Shown here: in pieces, positions 9,259-18,552 of the stretch
Layout: every line of letters begins with the position of its first letter
Position numbering within the stretch: the first letter of the stretch is position 1
Source of the DNA: Thalassospira sp. MCCC 1A03138
GTDB taxonomy: Bacteria; Pseudomonadota; Alphaproteobacteria; Rhodospirillales; Thalassospiraceae
NCBI RefSeq assembly: GCF_002115785.1
Contig: NZ_JFJY01000006.1
Location: 186,001-250,000 of the forward strand
DNA length: 64,000 nucleotides
Direction: 5' to 3'
The notes under the pieces: generated by a model
What the model was told of the DNA's origin: nothing
The model's input: only the letters and a program-made list of their open reading frames with translations
The model's database searches: none
Position numbers and translations under genes: made by a program

Positions 9259-9497
9259 TCCGGGCTCCAATCACTGATTGAACTTTTGCGAACGGTCCCT
9301 TTCATCTGCGGATTTTCGCACATGCACCATCGCGTTTTGCAGTTGCGTAAAGATATTTTCTTTGCCGGAATGCTTGAAAAATAACTTGGAAACAGGGCTT
9401 GAATTACGGCAAACTTTGTCTGTCCGGCTTGATTGCGCCTCGCCCCGCACGTTGGTGCCCATTCACCCGGAACCCATTTTATTCAGGACAGGACGAC

Positions 9498-10004
9498 ATG
9501 AATTCATTTGATGCCGACCGCGAACTGCGCGCTGCCACCACGGACCGCACGTTCCTTGTTGTGGTCGACGACAGTGACGAAATGACCAAGGCACTCCGCT
9601 ATGCCTGCCGCCGTGCACAGCATACCGGCGGACGCGTCGCATTGCTAAGTGTGATCCAGCCAGCCGAATTTCAGCACTGGATGGCTGTTGGCGATCTGAT
9701 GCAGGAAGAAGCCCGCGAGAATGCGGAAACACGTGTCAACGAACTGGCCGCCTATGTCCATGAACAAACCGGCTCCATGCCGCTTCTGTTCATCCGGGAA
9801 GGACGTCTGAAAGACGAACTTCTGAATTTGCTCGACGAAGAAGAACAGATTTCCATTCTGGTTCTGGCCGCAGGCACCAACAGCGACGGCCCCGGCCCGC
9901 TGATCACGGCTTTGACCAACCGGGATGTGGTAGGTCAATTGCGCCTGCCATTGACCATCGTGCCAGCGGCCCTGTCAGAAGCCGATATCGACGCGCTCAG
10001 CTGA
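9498..10004 (+). CDS. Universal stress protein (UspA family)
   Basis: A 168-residue protein with a single Usp fold: FLVVVDDSDEMTKALRYACRRA forms strand 1 and helix 1, and ILVLAAGTNSDGPGPLITAL is the region of the nucleotide-binding loop. The canonical G-2x-G-9x-G-S/T loop is not clean, so ATP binding is uncertain. AGGACAGGACGAC precedes the ATG at 9498; an upstream in-frame start at 9399 lacks this support. Confidence 0.82.
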   Translation: MNSFDADRELRAATTDRTFLVVVDDSDEMTKALRYACRRAQHTGGRVALLSVIQPAEFQHWMAVGDLMQEEARENAETRVNELAAYVHEQTGSMPLLFIREGRLKDELLNLLDEEEQISILVLAAGTNSDGPGPLITALTNRDVVGQLRLPLTIVPAALSEADIDALS

Positions 10005-10060
10005 TCGCACGCCAGACAACGCATAGCCCGGCTTTTTGCGTATTGATATCAACAGGCTTA

Positions 10061-12487
10061 TCAAACGGCGCGATCTTCAAGGAAGTTCATATAGGTTTCA
10101 AAAGACGATCGTTGCCCAAACAGGACATGGGCACGATTACGAATGGCCTGTGAGACGACCGAACGTCGCCGTTTATCCGTTGCCAGTGTCAGGGCGGTTT
10201 CAACGTAATCTGCGGAATGATAGGCAACGCAATCAAAAACCGAAATCTGGCGATAACAGGTATGGCTACGCCGTGATCGCGCCCCTTTGCCCGGCAGGGT
10301 CACAAGCGGCACACCAAGGCCAAGGCAATCAAATGCCAGCATCGCATCATTCCATGCCGGACTTTCAAGAACCACATCCACCGCACACAGCAGGGAATGA
10401 AGATCTGCACGACTATGTACCGAAACAAACCGCATGCGTCCGGCGACATCGGCATAGTTAAGAGCAAACCGCCGCCCCCAAGCCGCGTCCCAGCTATCGC
10501 GTTCCGGTGCGATCAGCAAAAGTTCGGCGGTTTCATCAAGACGCAGGATTTCGGCAATCAGCGGATCAAAATCAGCCGTCAGAACATCAAGCGGCTGCGG
10601 GCAAAGATAGGTATTCCGATCCTGATCAATCCGCCAGCGGCGCTGCAAATCGCCCGGCGGCAAGGTGATCTCATCGGGCCGTGTTGCGTTGACAAACAAT
10701 CCGGGCAGACGGATCAATTCCTCGCTAAAGCGGGTTTCACCGCCCGCGGTTTCCCAATCCTCAGCAATCAGGTGGCAGTCAATATTTGCAAGCCCGGTCG
10801 TCGCGGCAATCCCGCCACCGGCAATTTGCAACGGTGCCAGCCGCCAGCTTGCCAGCAGCATCGTATAAGCATCGGCCTGCGGATCGGCATAATGCAAAAC
10901 ATCAAGATCAAGGCCCGCGATCACCCGCGCCGAATGCAACGGATCAAGTGGCAATGGCACCACCAGATCGGCCTCGGCATCAATACGGGCGGTTATGTCA
11001 TCTTCGCCCAGTGGCGGACGGATCACGGTAATATCGAAACGATCCCGATCAATCGCCCGGACCAGCCCCGAAATCCACCGGCCAATACCGTTGTCGCGCA
11101 TATTGGCTGACACAACACCAAGCCGAACCTTGCCGCCCTTTGGTCTGGTTCGCGCCGCAACATGGGGTACGTCATACCCCGAAACCAGCCGTTCCCAATA
11201 ATGACCAACCGCGCGCAATTGCGCATCGCCTTCGGGACGAAGCGCCGCACGCCATACCGGCGGGAACCGTGTCAGGGTAATCGGATCGATCAGGTCACTT
11301 TGGCCAAGATCAAGGTCCAGATCATCTTCATCAAGCGTATCATCGAGAAGATCACGAACAACTTCGTCATTCTGGGCTGCCAGATCGGCCGGAACCGGCG
11401 CAAACAGTAATCGGCGGGCCGTTCGGAACAACGCCGTATTTTCCCCGATGGCAATCTTGCGATCAATGGCGTTCTGCAAAACCGATTGGGCCGATGCCGC
11501 GTCGCCTTCTTCGGCCAGCTCGACCGCCAGCCGGAACACAGCATCATCGCCACCACCCGCACCAATCGACGCCCCAAATCGCTCGACGGCTTCGCTGTGA
11601 CGTCCGGCAAGGCTTAATGCCTCGCCCATCATCAAAAGAAGTTCGGGATCGTTGGGATTTGCGTGCAAAAGTGCTTCAAGCGCACCAATCGCATCTGTCC
11701 CCTGCCCGGTCCGCAAATACAGCAGTGCCAGCGTACGCCGCGCCCCGGCATCCTGCGGATCAAGTGCCAGAACCTGACGCAGGCAATGCAGCGCCCCGGC
11801 AAACTGTCCCAGACGGAAAAGCGCATCGCCATAAGCCGTCAGGGCGCGCTGATGTCCCGGTTGCAGTTCAAGGGCACGCAAAAGGGGTTCGGATGCCGAA
11901 ACCGTTCGCCCCTGATCAAGCCGGATCTGCCCCATAAGTACAAGTGCATTGACGATATCATCACGCAGCCTGAGCGCGGTTGTGCAGGATGCCTCTGCCC
12001 CGGCGACATCCCCCATGGCATACTGGCATGCCCCAAGATTGGCATGGATTTCGGCAACATCGGGTGCCAGTCGAAGGGCCAGCATGTAGTTTTCATGCGC
12101 CAGTTCAAGTTCATCAAGCTGGCGATAGGTATTGGCGATATTGCAATAAAGTGCAGGGGAATCGGGGCATAGGCGAATCGCGCGCTTGAACGCACCAACG
12201 GCTTCGCGCAATTTTCCGACTGCCTTTAACGCCTGCGCATGATCGTGCTGGATTTCGGCGTTATTGGCATCCGCTATTGCAGCCCGGCCCATGCGTTCGG
12301 CAGCAATATCACCATTACCCTGTTTCATCGCCACCAGACCGGCCAGATGCATGGCTTCTGCCGCCTGCGGATAGGCAAGCGTCATCTTGCGGCAGGCGCT
12401 TTCTGCCTCCGCCAGTTGACCCGTTTCAAACAGGTCGATTGCAAACCGGAACATCTCGCCAAGATCAGACAAGGATCGTATCGCCAC
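10061..12487 (-). CDS. TPR protein with GT41-like glycosyltransferase domain
   Basis: An 808-residue protein. Residues ~10-340 are a superhelix of about nine TPR units (for example ALYCNIANTYRQLDELELAHENYMLALRLAP). The C-terminal half resembles the SPINDLY/OGT-like family: VRLGVVSANMRDNGIG, DRFDITVIRPP, DLDVLHYADPQAD, a YLCPQP strand and DVVLESPAWNDAMLAFDCLGLGVPLVTLPG, the donor-binding region. It may O-glycosylate proteins or another acceptor with a UDP-sugar. No membrane segment or signal is present. The canonical NGGTT of bacterial OGT-like enzymes appears as WNDAM here, so activity is less sure. It is transcribed alone. Confidence 0.8.
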   Translation of the reverse strand: MAIRSLSDLGEMFRFAIDLFETGQLAEAESACRKMTLAYPQAAEAMHLAGLVAMKQGNGDIAAERMGRAAIADANNAEIQHDHAQALKAVGKLREAVGAFKRAIRLCPDSPALYCNIANTYRQLDELELAHENYMLALRLAPDVAEIHANLGACQYAMGDVAGAEASCTTALRLRDDIVNALVLMGQIRLDQGRTVSASEPLLRALELQPGHQRALTAYGDALFRLGQFAGALHCLRQVLALDPQDAGARRTLALLYLRTGQGTDAIGALEALLHANPNDPELLLMMGEALSLAGRHSEAVERFGASIGAGGGDDAVFRLAVELAEEGDAASAQSVLQNAIDRKIAIGENTALFRTARRLLFAPVPADLAAQNDEVVRDLLDDTLDEDDLDLDLGQSDLIDPITLTRFPPVWRAALRPEGDAQLRAVGHYWERLVSGYDVPHVAARTRPKGGKVRLGVVSANMRDNGIGRWISGLVRAIDRDRFDITVIRPPLGEDDITARIDAEADLVVPLPLDPLHSARVIAGLDLDVLHYADPQADAYTMLLASWRLAPLQIAGGGIAATTGLANIDCHLIAEDWETAGGETRFSEELIRLPGLFVNATRPDEITLPPGDLQRRWRIDQDRNTYLCPQPLDVLTADFDPLIAEILRLDETAELLLIAPERDSWDAAWGRRFALNYADVAGRMRFVSVHSRADLHSLLCAVDVVLESPAWNDAMLAFDCLGLGVPLVTLPGKGARSRRSHTCYRQISVFDCVAYHSADYVETALTLATDKRRRSVVSQAIRNRAHVLFGQRSSFETYMNFLEDRAV

Positions 12488-12582
12488 CCGAGAGTTTGTT
12501 TAATCCGCCACCATAGGCGCCAAGCGTTAACAAACCACGTCTTTGCCACAAAATATGGGTTCTGACTATGGCAAGCACACAC

Positions 12583-12612
12583 AAAAAACCACCCGGCCTG
12601 ACAAGACCGGAT
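12583..12612 (-). terminator. Rho-independent terminator of the saccharopine-dehydrogenase-like gene
   Basis: Read on the minus strand, ATCCGGTC, loop TTGTCA, GGCCGGGT, then GGTTTTTT. The stem has two G-U pairs. It lies 48 bases past the stop of the upstream minus-strand gene. Confidence 0.75.
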
Positions 12613-12659
12613 GGCGAAGTTTGTCACCACGCCAAAAAGCATGATGTGGGGGTTATTCG

Positions 12660-13742
12660 TCAAGCCTCGTGGCTGAAGTAACGACCGAAACGGTTGGCAA
12701 GGAAATCATCAAGCGAAACCTGTTCCTGCCGGATATATCCCTTGCCCGCCAGCTTCCCGGTCAGAACCATATCCATCACCGCACAAAGCCCGGCCGACGT
12801 CGTGATCTGGATCGCCGACCAGTTCCTACCACCGATTGCCGTGCCATGAACCTTGCGGATAAAGTTTTCCTCGCAAAGCTCGCCATCGCGGGTACCAATT
12901 GCATCGGCAAAAATCACGATCACGTCCTGACTTGTGATCGGCAGCGACTTTTCAAAGATTTCCTTCATCAGATCAGGGCGTTTGCCAAGCCCAAGGTCTT
13001 CGATCAGGATTTTCAGGATTTCCTGATGCCCGGGGTAACGCACGGTCTTGTAGTCAAGGTTTTCGACCTTGCCTTCCAGCATGTCACAAAGCGCACCGAC
13101 CCCGCCCGATGTATTGAATGCCTCGTATTCGGTGCCATCGATGGTGAAACGCTCATATCCTTCAAGCGGCAGAACCTCGATCCGCTTGCCCTTGTGGATG
13201 GCTTCGCACGGGTTCAGATATTCGTTGATCAGACCATCTGTCGACCATGTCAGGTTGTATTTCAACCGGTTGGTCGGGTTTTGCGGCAGGGCACCGACAC
13301 GAAGACGCAGGTTCTGAACGCTGTCAAACCGCTTGAACAGATCATGTGCCGCAATCGAAATAAAGCCAGGTGCCAAACCACATTGCGGCACAAACGCCCC
13401 ATCGGCATCCTTGGCAATATCACGAATGGCACGGGTGGTTTCAACATCTTCGGTGACATCAAAATAAGATGCGCCAACACTGCGCGCCGCACGCGCAATC
13501 GCGACATTAAGGTAAAACGGACAGGTCGACAGGATTGCATCATGGCCTTTGGCCACTTCCGTCAATGCCGCCTCGTCGGTGACATCAACCTTGACCAGCG
13601 TTGCCGCATCATCCTTGGCACAAATTTCAAGCATATGCCCGTTGGAATCCACCAGAGTCACCGCATATTCGCCACTTTCACGCAGCATGACAGCAGCAAT
13701 ACGACCAATTTTACCTGCCCCAAGGATCAGAACTTTTTTCAT
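12660..13742 (-). CDS. Saccharopine dehydrogenase-family oxidoreductase
   Basis: A 360-residue enzyme with an N-terminal Rossmann fold (MKKVLILGAGKIGRIAAVML, dinucleotide GxGxxG) and the saccharopine-dehydrogenase C-terminal domain (QCGLAPGFISIAAHDLFKRF, NTSGGVGALCDMLEGKVENLDYKTVRYPGH). Members act in lysine degradation (saccharopine to glutamate and aminoadipate semialdehyde) or as lysine 6-dehydrogenases; the sequence does not separate these. GGGAG 9 bases before the ATG at 13742 favours this start over 13778. A divergent Lrp/AsnC regulator suggests control by an amino acid, plausibly lysine. Confidence 0.82.
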   Translation of the reverse strand: MKKVLILGAGKIGRIAAVMLRESGEYAVTLVDSNGHMLEICAKDDAATLVKVDVTDEAALTEVAKGHDAILSTCPFYLNVAIARAARSVGASYFDVTEDVETTRAIRDIAKDADGAFVPQCGLAPGFISIAAHDLFKRFDSVQNLRLRVGALPQNPTNRLKYNLTWSTDGLINEYLNPCEAIHKGKRIEVLPLEGYERFTIDGTEYEAFNTSGGVGALCDMLEGKVENLDYKTVRYPGHQEILKILIEDLGLGKRPDLMKEIFEKSLPITSQDVIVIFADAIGTRDGELCEENFIRKVHGTAIGGRNWSAIQITTSAGLCAVMDMVLTGKLAGKGYIRQEQVSLDDFLANRFGRYFSHEA

Positions 13743-13919
13743 TTCAGCAAACTCCCATTTTGACGCCTTTGACCGCATATGATGCGTGGCCCCGCCTGAT
13801 TATGGCCCTGATAACGTTATTGTTATGCTGTCTTGATGGTCTTCCGCTGGACTGCCGGTTACAACCCGGCGATACTGTCATTTCTCATGATTTAACCATT
13901 AAAATCACGGGCTACACCG

Positions 13920-14357
13920 ATGAAACGCAACATTGATGACATTGATCGCCGCCTGATCGCCCGGCTGCAACAAAATGCCCGCACCCCGATTGCGGTCCTT
14001 GCGCGTGATGTCGATCTGTCACGAAGTGCTGTTCAGGAACGCCTTGAACGCCTTGAAAAGGCAAAGGTCATAACCGGATACACAATACAGCTTGGCGAAC
14101 AAGCACGGGCGCTTTTGCTTGCCGAAGTCATGATACAGGTCGAACAGAAACAGTCCGCCGGGGTGGTCGGCGCGCTTCAGAAAATAACCCACTGCATTCG
14201 ATGCCTTGCAATTTCCGGTGAATATGACCTTATCGCCGAAATTGCCGCCGACACATCCGAAGAACTTGATACCGTTCTCGATCAAATCGGTGCCCTGCCC
14301 GGAATTAAACGTACGGCAAGCTCAATCATCCTTTCCACGAAATTTGATAGACGATAA
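13920..14357 (+). CDS. Lrp/AsnC-family transcriptional regulator
   Basis: A 145-residue protein with an N-terminal winged HTH (DDIDRRLIARLQQNARTPIAVLARDVDLSRSAVQERLERLEKAKVITGY) and a C-terminal RAM effector-binding domain (AEVMIQVEQKQ through EYDLIAEIAADTSEEL). Lrp-family proteins sense amino acids as octamers. It diverges from the saccharopine-dehydrogenase-family gene across a ~177-base gap and most likely controls it. Confidence 0.87.
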   Translation: MKRNIDDIDRRLIARLQQNARTPIAVLARDVDLSRSAVQERLERLEKAKVITGYTIQLGEQARALLLAEVMIQVEQKQSAGVVGALQKITHCIRCLAISGEYDLIAEIAADTSEELDTVLDQIGALPGIKRTASSIILSTKFDRR

Positions 14358-14403
14358 ACTGCCCCCCGGGTTGGGGAGCCTCTGTTCGGGAATTTTCAAA
14401 AAA

Positions 14404-16248
14404 TTGGCTGAAAAACGCAGATATTCCGTCCTGACTGTTCTGCTTGCCGGGTTTTCTGTCACCAGCATTCTTGGTGTCGGTATTGCCCTTTATGTCGGAC
14501 TTGGGGCCGCCTATCAAAACACCCGCAACCTTTGGGTCATGCTTAGCGATCTGGACCTGACATCGGTCCAGCGCACCATGCATGAACGGATGGAAAATGT
14601 GGGTAAACGTGCGGTCTGGGTCGCCGACCAGGTGGCAAGTGGCGCTCTGGATCCAAGCTTTCAGTATGGCTGGAACAATGCGATGCGCGCACTTTCGGCG
14701 TCGCAAATCGATGTGATGGCCTATGGTCTGATTACCGGCGACCGCCAGTTTATCGGCTATAATCCCGAAAATATGAGCGAAATACGCCGTACGCTGCCCA
14801 GCGATGATGTTATTTTTTCAGAACTGGCGCATTTGCGCGGACCAACGGTTAATCACACCGGTTTTCCAAGATGGGACCCCTATTTCAAGCAGACAGTGAT
14901 TGCTGATTGGATTCCATTGTTTGCGGATGGCCGCTACGTCGGAACATTCATCCAGTATCTGTCACTGTCAAACCTGTCCAACAGCCTTATCCGTGGGCGC
15001 GAGGACTTGCCGGGTGTTCCGTTTATCCTGATCGCCGGAAACCGTGTCATGGCCCATCCACGTCTTCGTGAATGGGGCGATAGCGCTGCATCTGCACTGG
15101 TAAATGGCGCGGATATCGCACGCAGCCCGATTCCCCTTCCGACGATCAATGATATCGGTGATCCGGTTCTGGCCAATATAGGCAAGTCCGAGTCCATTGA
15201 TATTGGCGATGAGAGCAAAAAACGCCCCGAGGCCAAAAACCTTCGCCTGTCCGGCCTTGATCTTGATGGCCGCTATTCGATGATCGTCACCAAACAAATG
15301 ATGAATACCCCCTTCTCGCCGATCATCATCGGGATCCATTTCGAAGAAGAACTGTTTGATGACGAATGGAACAGGCTGGTTCTGGCATCGGTGATGGGGG
15401 GGACTGTTTTGCTGCTATCAATCATCGTTGCCGTGATCATTGCCCGTCACTTTACCAAACCGATCCGCCGTTTTGCCGCTGCCGCCCGGGCATTTGAGGA
15501 AGATGGCATCGAAAATCACGATTTCCCCGACCTTAAAGGCAGCCGTATTCGCGAATATGACGATGCCGCACGATCATTCAATCACATGATCAAGGCCGTC
15601 CATGACCGCGAACGGATCAGCAGCCTGTTTGGTAAATTCCTGCCGGCCTCCATTGCCCGCAAACTTCTGGCATCGGGAACCGATTCCGGGGTTCTTCCGC
15701 CGCAGCAGTGCGAGGCAACTGTCCTGTTTGTCGATATCGAAGGCTTCACGACATTATGTGAAGAACTTGAACCGCAACAGATCATCTCGATGCTGAATGC
15801 CTATTTTGATTGCGCGACCGGCATTATCGAAGAACATGGTGGCATCATTACCCAGTTCCAGGGTGACGCAATTCTTGCGGTATTTAACGCCTTTGATGAA
15901 TTGCATGACCATGCCGATGCGGCCCTTGATTCGGCCCTCGCCATTCAGCATGCCGTCGAAACCCGCCAGTTTGACGGACTTTCCATTCATTGCCGCTGCG
16001 GGGTGAATACCGGGCGCATGATCGCCGGGAATGTCGGTGCAAGTGCCCGCCTGTCCTTTACCGTGCACGGCGATGCCGTTAACACCGCATCGCGGCTTGA
16101 ACGGGAAAACAAGGAACTGGGAACCCGCATCCTTCTATCAGACAGCACCCGCGATCTCCTTTCCGATCCCGAGCGGGTGGTAAAAGCCGGACAAATCCAG
16201 TTGCGTGGCCGTCATACCGAAACTCTAATCTATACCTGCCGGAATTGA
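14404..16248 (+). CDS. Membrane class III nucleotide cyclase, paralogue 1
   Basis: About 614 residues: TM1 (~8-30), an extracytoplasmic sensor region (~31-320, dCache-like), TM2 (~325-347), HAMP (~349-405) and a class III cyclase domain (~435-600). Metal-binding aspartates appear in LFVDIEGF and GDAILAVF; VHGDAVNTASRLE supplies the transition-state Asn/Arg. The position usually held by the adenine-contacting lysine reads Gln (ITQFQGD). The start is uncertain: TTG at 14404 aligns with the neighbour paralogue's start; a longer frame reaches back into the Lrp gene. It sits 46 bases after the Lrp gene. Confidence 0.8.
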   Translation: MAEKRRYSVLTVLLAGFSVTSILGVGIALYVGLGAAYQNTRNLWVMLSDLDLTSVQRTMHERMENVGKRAVWVADQVASGALDPSFQYGWNNAMRALSASQIDVMAYGLITGDRQFIGYNPENMSEIRRTLPSDDVIFSELAHLRGPTVNHTGFPRWDPYFKQTVIADWIPLFADGRYVGTFIQYLSLSNLSNSLIRGREDLPGVPFILIAGNRVMAHPRLREWGDSAASALVNGADIARSPIPLPTINDIGDPVLANIGKSESIDIGDESKKRPEAKNLRLSGLDLDGRYSMIVTKQMMNTPFSPIIIGIHFEEELFDDEWNRLVLASVMGGTVLLLSIIVAVIIARHFTKPIRRFAAAARAFEEDGIENHDFPDLKGSRIREYDDAARSFNHMIKAVHDRERISSLFGKFLPASIARKLLASGTDSGVLPPQQCEATVLFVDIEGFTTLCEELEPQQIISMLNAYFDCATGIIEEHGGIITQFQGDAILAVFNAFDELHDHADAALDSALAIQHAVETRQFDGLSIHCRCGVNTGRMIAGNVGASARLSFTVHGDAVNTASRLERENKELGTRILLSDSTRDLLSDPERVVKAGQIQLRGRHTETLIYTCRN

Positions 16249-16342
16249 GCCGCGCGATATTCTTTTCATTGCGTTCAATCATCAGTAAGCTTTGCCGATA
16301 ACCCGGAAAGACAAACCGGGCCATTGGGGGCATACGGGGAAT

Positions 16343-18184
16343 ATGATGACCAAACGCAGGGGGCGTTTTTCGATACTTGGCGTATTGCTGGGCGCGTTTT
16401 TTATTACCAGCGTACTCGGTGTGGGGCTTGCACTTCGCCTTGGCCTTGATACGGCTTATGACAACACCCGCAATCTATGGATTGCGATGACCCATGCCGA
16501 CCTGAAAGATGCGCAAAATGCCATGCGCAACCGGATCGAACGGATGCAACGCCGCAATATCTGGGTCGCCCGCGAAGTGGCAAATGGCGATCTTTCACCC
16601 GATGACACTGCCATCTGGGACAACACCTTGGCGGCCCTTGTGACCAATGAAACCGACGTCACAGCGATCGGGCTTCTAACGCCAGAAGGTCGTTTCCGGG
16701 GCTATACTCCAAAGACAGACAAACCTTTTTCCGGCAAAGCCGACGCCGAAGAAGATATCATCGCCAGATCCCTGATCGCCTATGGACCAAGCCAAAGCAT
16801 CACACAGTTTCCGCGCTGGAACAGCCTGGTCAATCAGGTCGTGATCACCGAAATGATCCCGCTGTTTCAAAGGGGGGAATATATCGGATCGCTTGTGCAG
16901 CTTGTATCACTTGGCGATTTTTCACGCGATCTGAAAACAGACCCGACAGAGGCCGGACGCACACCATTTGTCATTGTCAATGATCATGTCATTGCCCATC
17001 CCGCCCTGTCCGACTGGCATCAGATGCACCCGCCTGCAAATATTGGAACCGATGATGTTCTTGGCGTCCTGCCCCGTATCGACGACCTTGCCGATCCGGT
17101 TCTTGCGCAGATAGACCAGTGGCAGACATTTGATTTCAAAGACGACCGAACACCTGATGGAACCAATGGCTCGACGGCCTCTGCACTGGAAACCGCGGGC
17201 GGATATCACGTTATCATCACCCGGAAATTCGAAGAATCGACAAATCTTCCTATTCTGATGGGCATGCATTTTGATCCGACCGTTTTTAACCGCGAATGGG
17301 AACGGCTTAATCTCGCGACACTGATCGGAACAGCAATCATGGTTCTTGCGATCATACTGGCCGTCATGATCGCGCATTATTTCACGCGCCCGCTTAAACG
17401 GTTCTCAGCCGCAACAAGGCAACTTGAAACCGGCATGCTTGACGATCTGCCGATCCTGCCCGGCAGCCATATCATCGAATTTAACGATGCATCACGATCA
17501 TTCAACAATATGGCCATCACCCTGCGTGACCGCGAACGCATCGGACGGCTGTTTGGCAAATTCCTGCCAACGGCCATCGCCCAGCAATTGCTGGCCTCTG
17601 ACGATGATACCGGCAATATCCAATCCCGCCAGTGCGAGGCATCCATCCTGTTTGTCGATCTGGTCGGCTTTACGACCCTAAGCGAAAAGATCACCCCACA
17701 GCGGATCGTCACCATCCTCAATGCCTATTTCGCCAAGGCAACGGCAATCATCGAACAAAATGGCGGCATCATTACCCAGTTTCAGGGCGATGCCATCCTT
17801 GCCGTGTTCAATGCCTTTGACGAAGTGCCCAATCACGCCGATGCGGCGGTCCGCACGGCTGTGGCCCTGCAAAAGCTGGTTCACAATGAACTGTTTGACG
17901 GCGAAGAACTGCGCTGTCGTTGCGGGATCAATACCGGCCTGCTGGTGGCGGGCAATGTCGGCGCACCGGATCGGCTGACATTTACCGTACATGGCGATGC
18001 GGTCAACAGTGCGGCCAGACTGGAAGCCAAGAACAAGGAACTGGGCACACGCATCCTGATCGCAAGCACCACATTCGATCAACTTTCAGACCCGTCACAG
18101 GCCCGCCTTGCCGATGAAATTCTGCTGCGCGGACGCAGCGAAACAACCGCTGTCTATACCATTCCGATAGATGGCATTGATTAA
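16343..18184 (+). CDS. Membrane class III nucleotide cyclase, paralogue 2
   Basis: About 613 residues, co-linear with the preceding gene over its entire length (start KRRGRFSILGVLLGAFFITSVLGVG versus KRRYSVLTVLLAGFSVTSILGVG). Same order: TM1, sensor, TM2 (~322-345), HAMP, cyclase (~429-600). Catalytic Asp residues (LFVDLVGF, GDAILAVF) and VHGDAVNSAARLE are kept, and the Lys-to-Gln change (ITQFQGD) is shared. The sensor regions are far more different than the cyclase domains, so the pair probably make the same nucleotide in response to different ligands. GGGGA precedes a double ATG (16343/16346). Confidence 0.85.
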   Translation: MMTKRRGRFSILGVLLGAFFITSVLGVGLALRLGLDTAYDNTRNLWIAMTHADLKDAQNAMRNRIERMQRRNIWVAREVANGDLSPDDTAIWDNTLAALVTNETDVTAIGLLTPEGRFRGYTPKTDKPFSGKADAEEDIIARSLIAYGPSQSITQFPRWNSLVNQVVITEMIPLFQRGEYIGSLVQLVSLGDFSRDLKTDPTEAGRTPFVIVNDHVIAHPALSDWHQMHPPANIGTDDVLGVLPRIDDLADPVLAQIDQWQTFDFKDDRTPDGTNGSTASALETAGGYHVIITRKFEESTNLPILMGMHFDPTVFNREWERLNLATLIGTAIMVLAIILAVMIAHYFTRPLKRFSAATRQLETGMLDDLPILPGSHIIEFNDASRSFNNMAITLRDRERIGRLFGKFLPTAIAQQLLASDDDTGNIQSRQCEASILFVDLVGFTTLSEKITPQRIVTILNAYFAKATAIIEQNGGIITQFQGDAILAVFNAFDEVPNHADAAVRTAVALQKLVHNELFDGEELRCRCGINTGLLVAGNVGAPDRLTFTVHGDAVNSAARLEAKNKELGTRILIASTTFDQLSDPSQARLADEILLRGRSETTAVYTIPIDGID

Positions 18185-18209
18185 GAAAAGGGTTGGCAAG
18201 CCGCAAAAC

Positions 18210-18248
18210 ACAAAACGCCGCATTGGATAAACCGATGCGGCGTTTTGT
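18210..18248. terminator. Bidirectional terminator between cyclase and rpmJ
   Basis: Perfect 14-base arms ACAAAACGCCGCAT and ATGCGGCGTTTTGT around an 11-base loop. The arms end in A-runs and T-runs, so the hairpin can terminate transcription from either side. Confidence 0.85.
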
Positions 18249-18276
18249 AAAACCTGAGAGAACAAGGTACCGGGAA

Positions 18277-18402
18277 TTAACCCTGGCGCGCCTTGAAACG
18301 CGGGTTCTTTTTATTGATCACGTATACGCGGCCACGGCGGCGCACGATACGGCAGCCTTTTTCCCGCAGCTTCGCGGATTTCAATGAGTTCCGGATCTTC
18401 AT
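18277..18402 (-). CDS. rpmJ: 50S ribosomal protein L36
   Basis: A 41-residue basic protein that starts [20 protein letters not shown] and ends RFKARQG. This is the alphaproteobacterial L36 form with the KNPRFKARQ ending. Only one cysteine of the classical zinc set (CRIV) is present, so it is the C-minus (zinc-independent) type. It is a solitary gene ending in a strong hairpin. Confidence 0.95.
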   Translation of the reverse strand: MKIRNSLKSAKLREKGCRIVRRRGRVYVINKKNPRFKARQG

Positions 18403-18552
18403 AATAGTAAACCTTAGAAACTTGGCCCCTTCGAGGAAGCCGGAAAATAGAAGTACACCCAGCCCCTGTCAACACCTAAAACAGGTTGCAGCGACAGAAT
18501 TCCGGACAAAGTCCATTCCTTCGTCGCCCGCCGTAGACATGAAACAGGGCAA

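Noticed and set aside
12669..13763. 364-codon frame antisense to the saccharopine-dehydrogenase-family gene
   Set aside because: It mirrors a clearly functional enzyme on the other strand, has no domain and no ribosome binding site.
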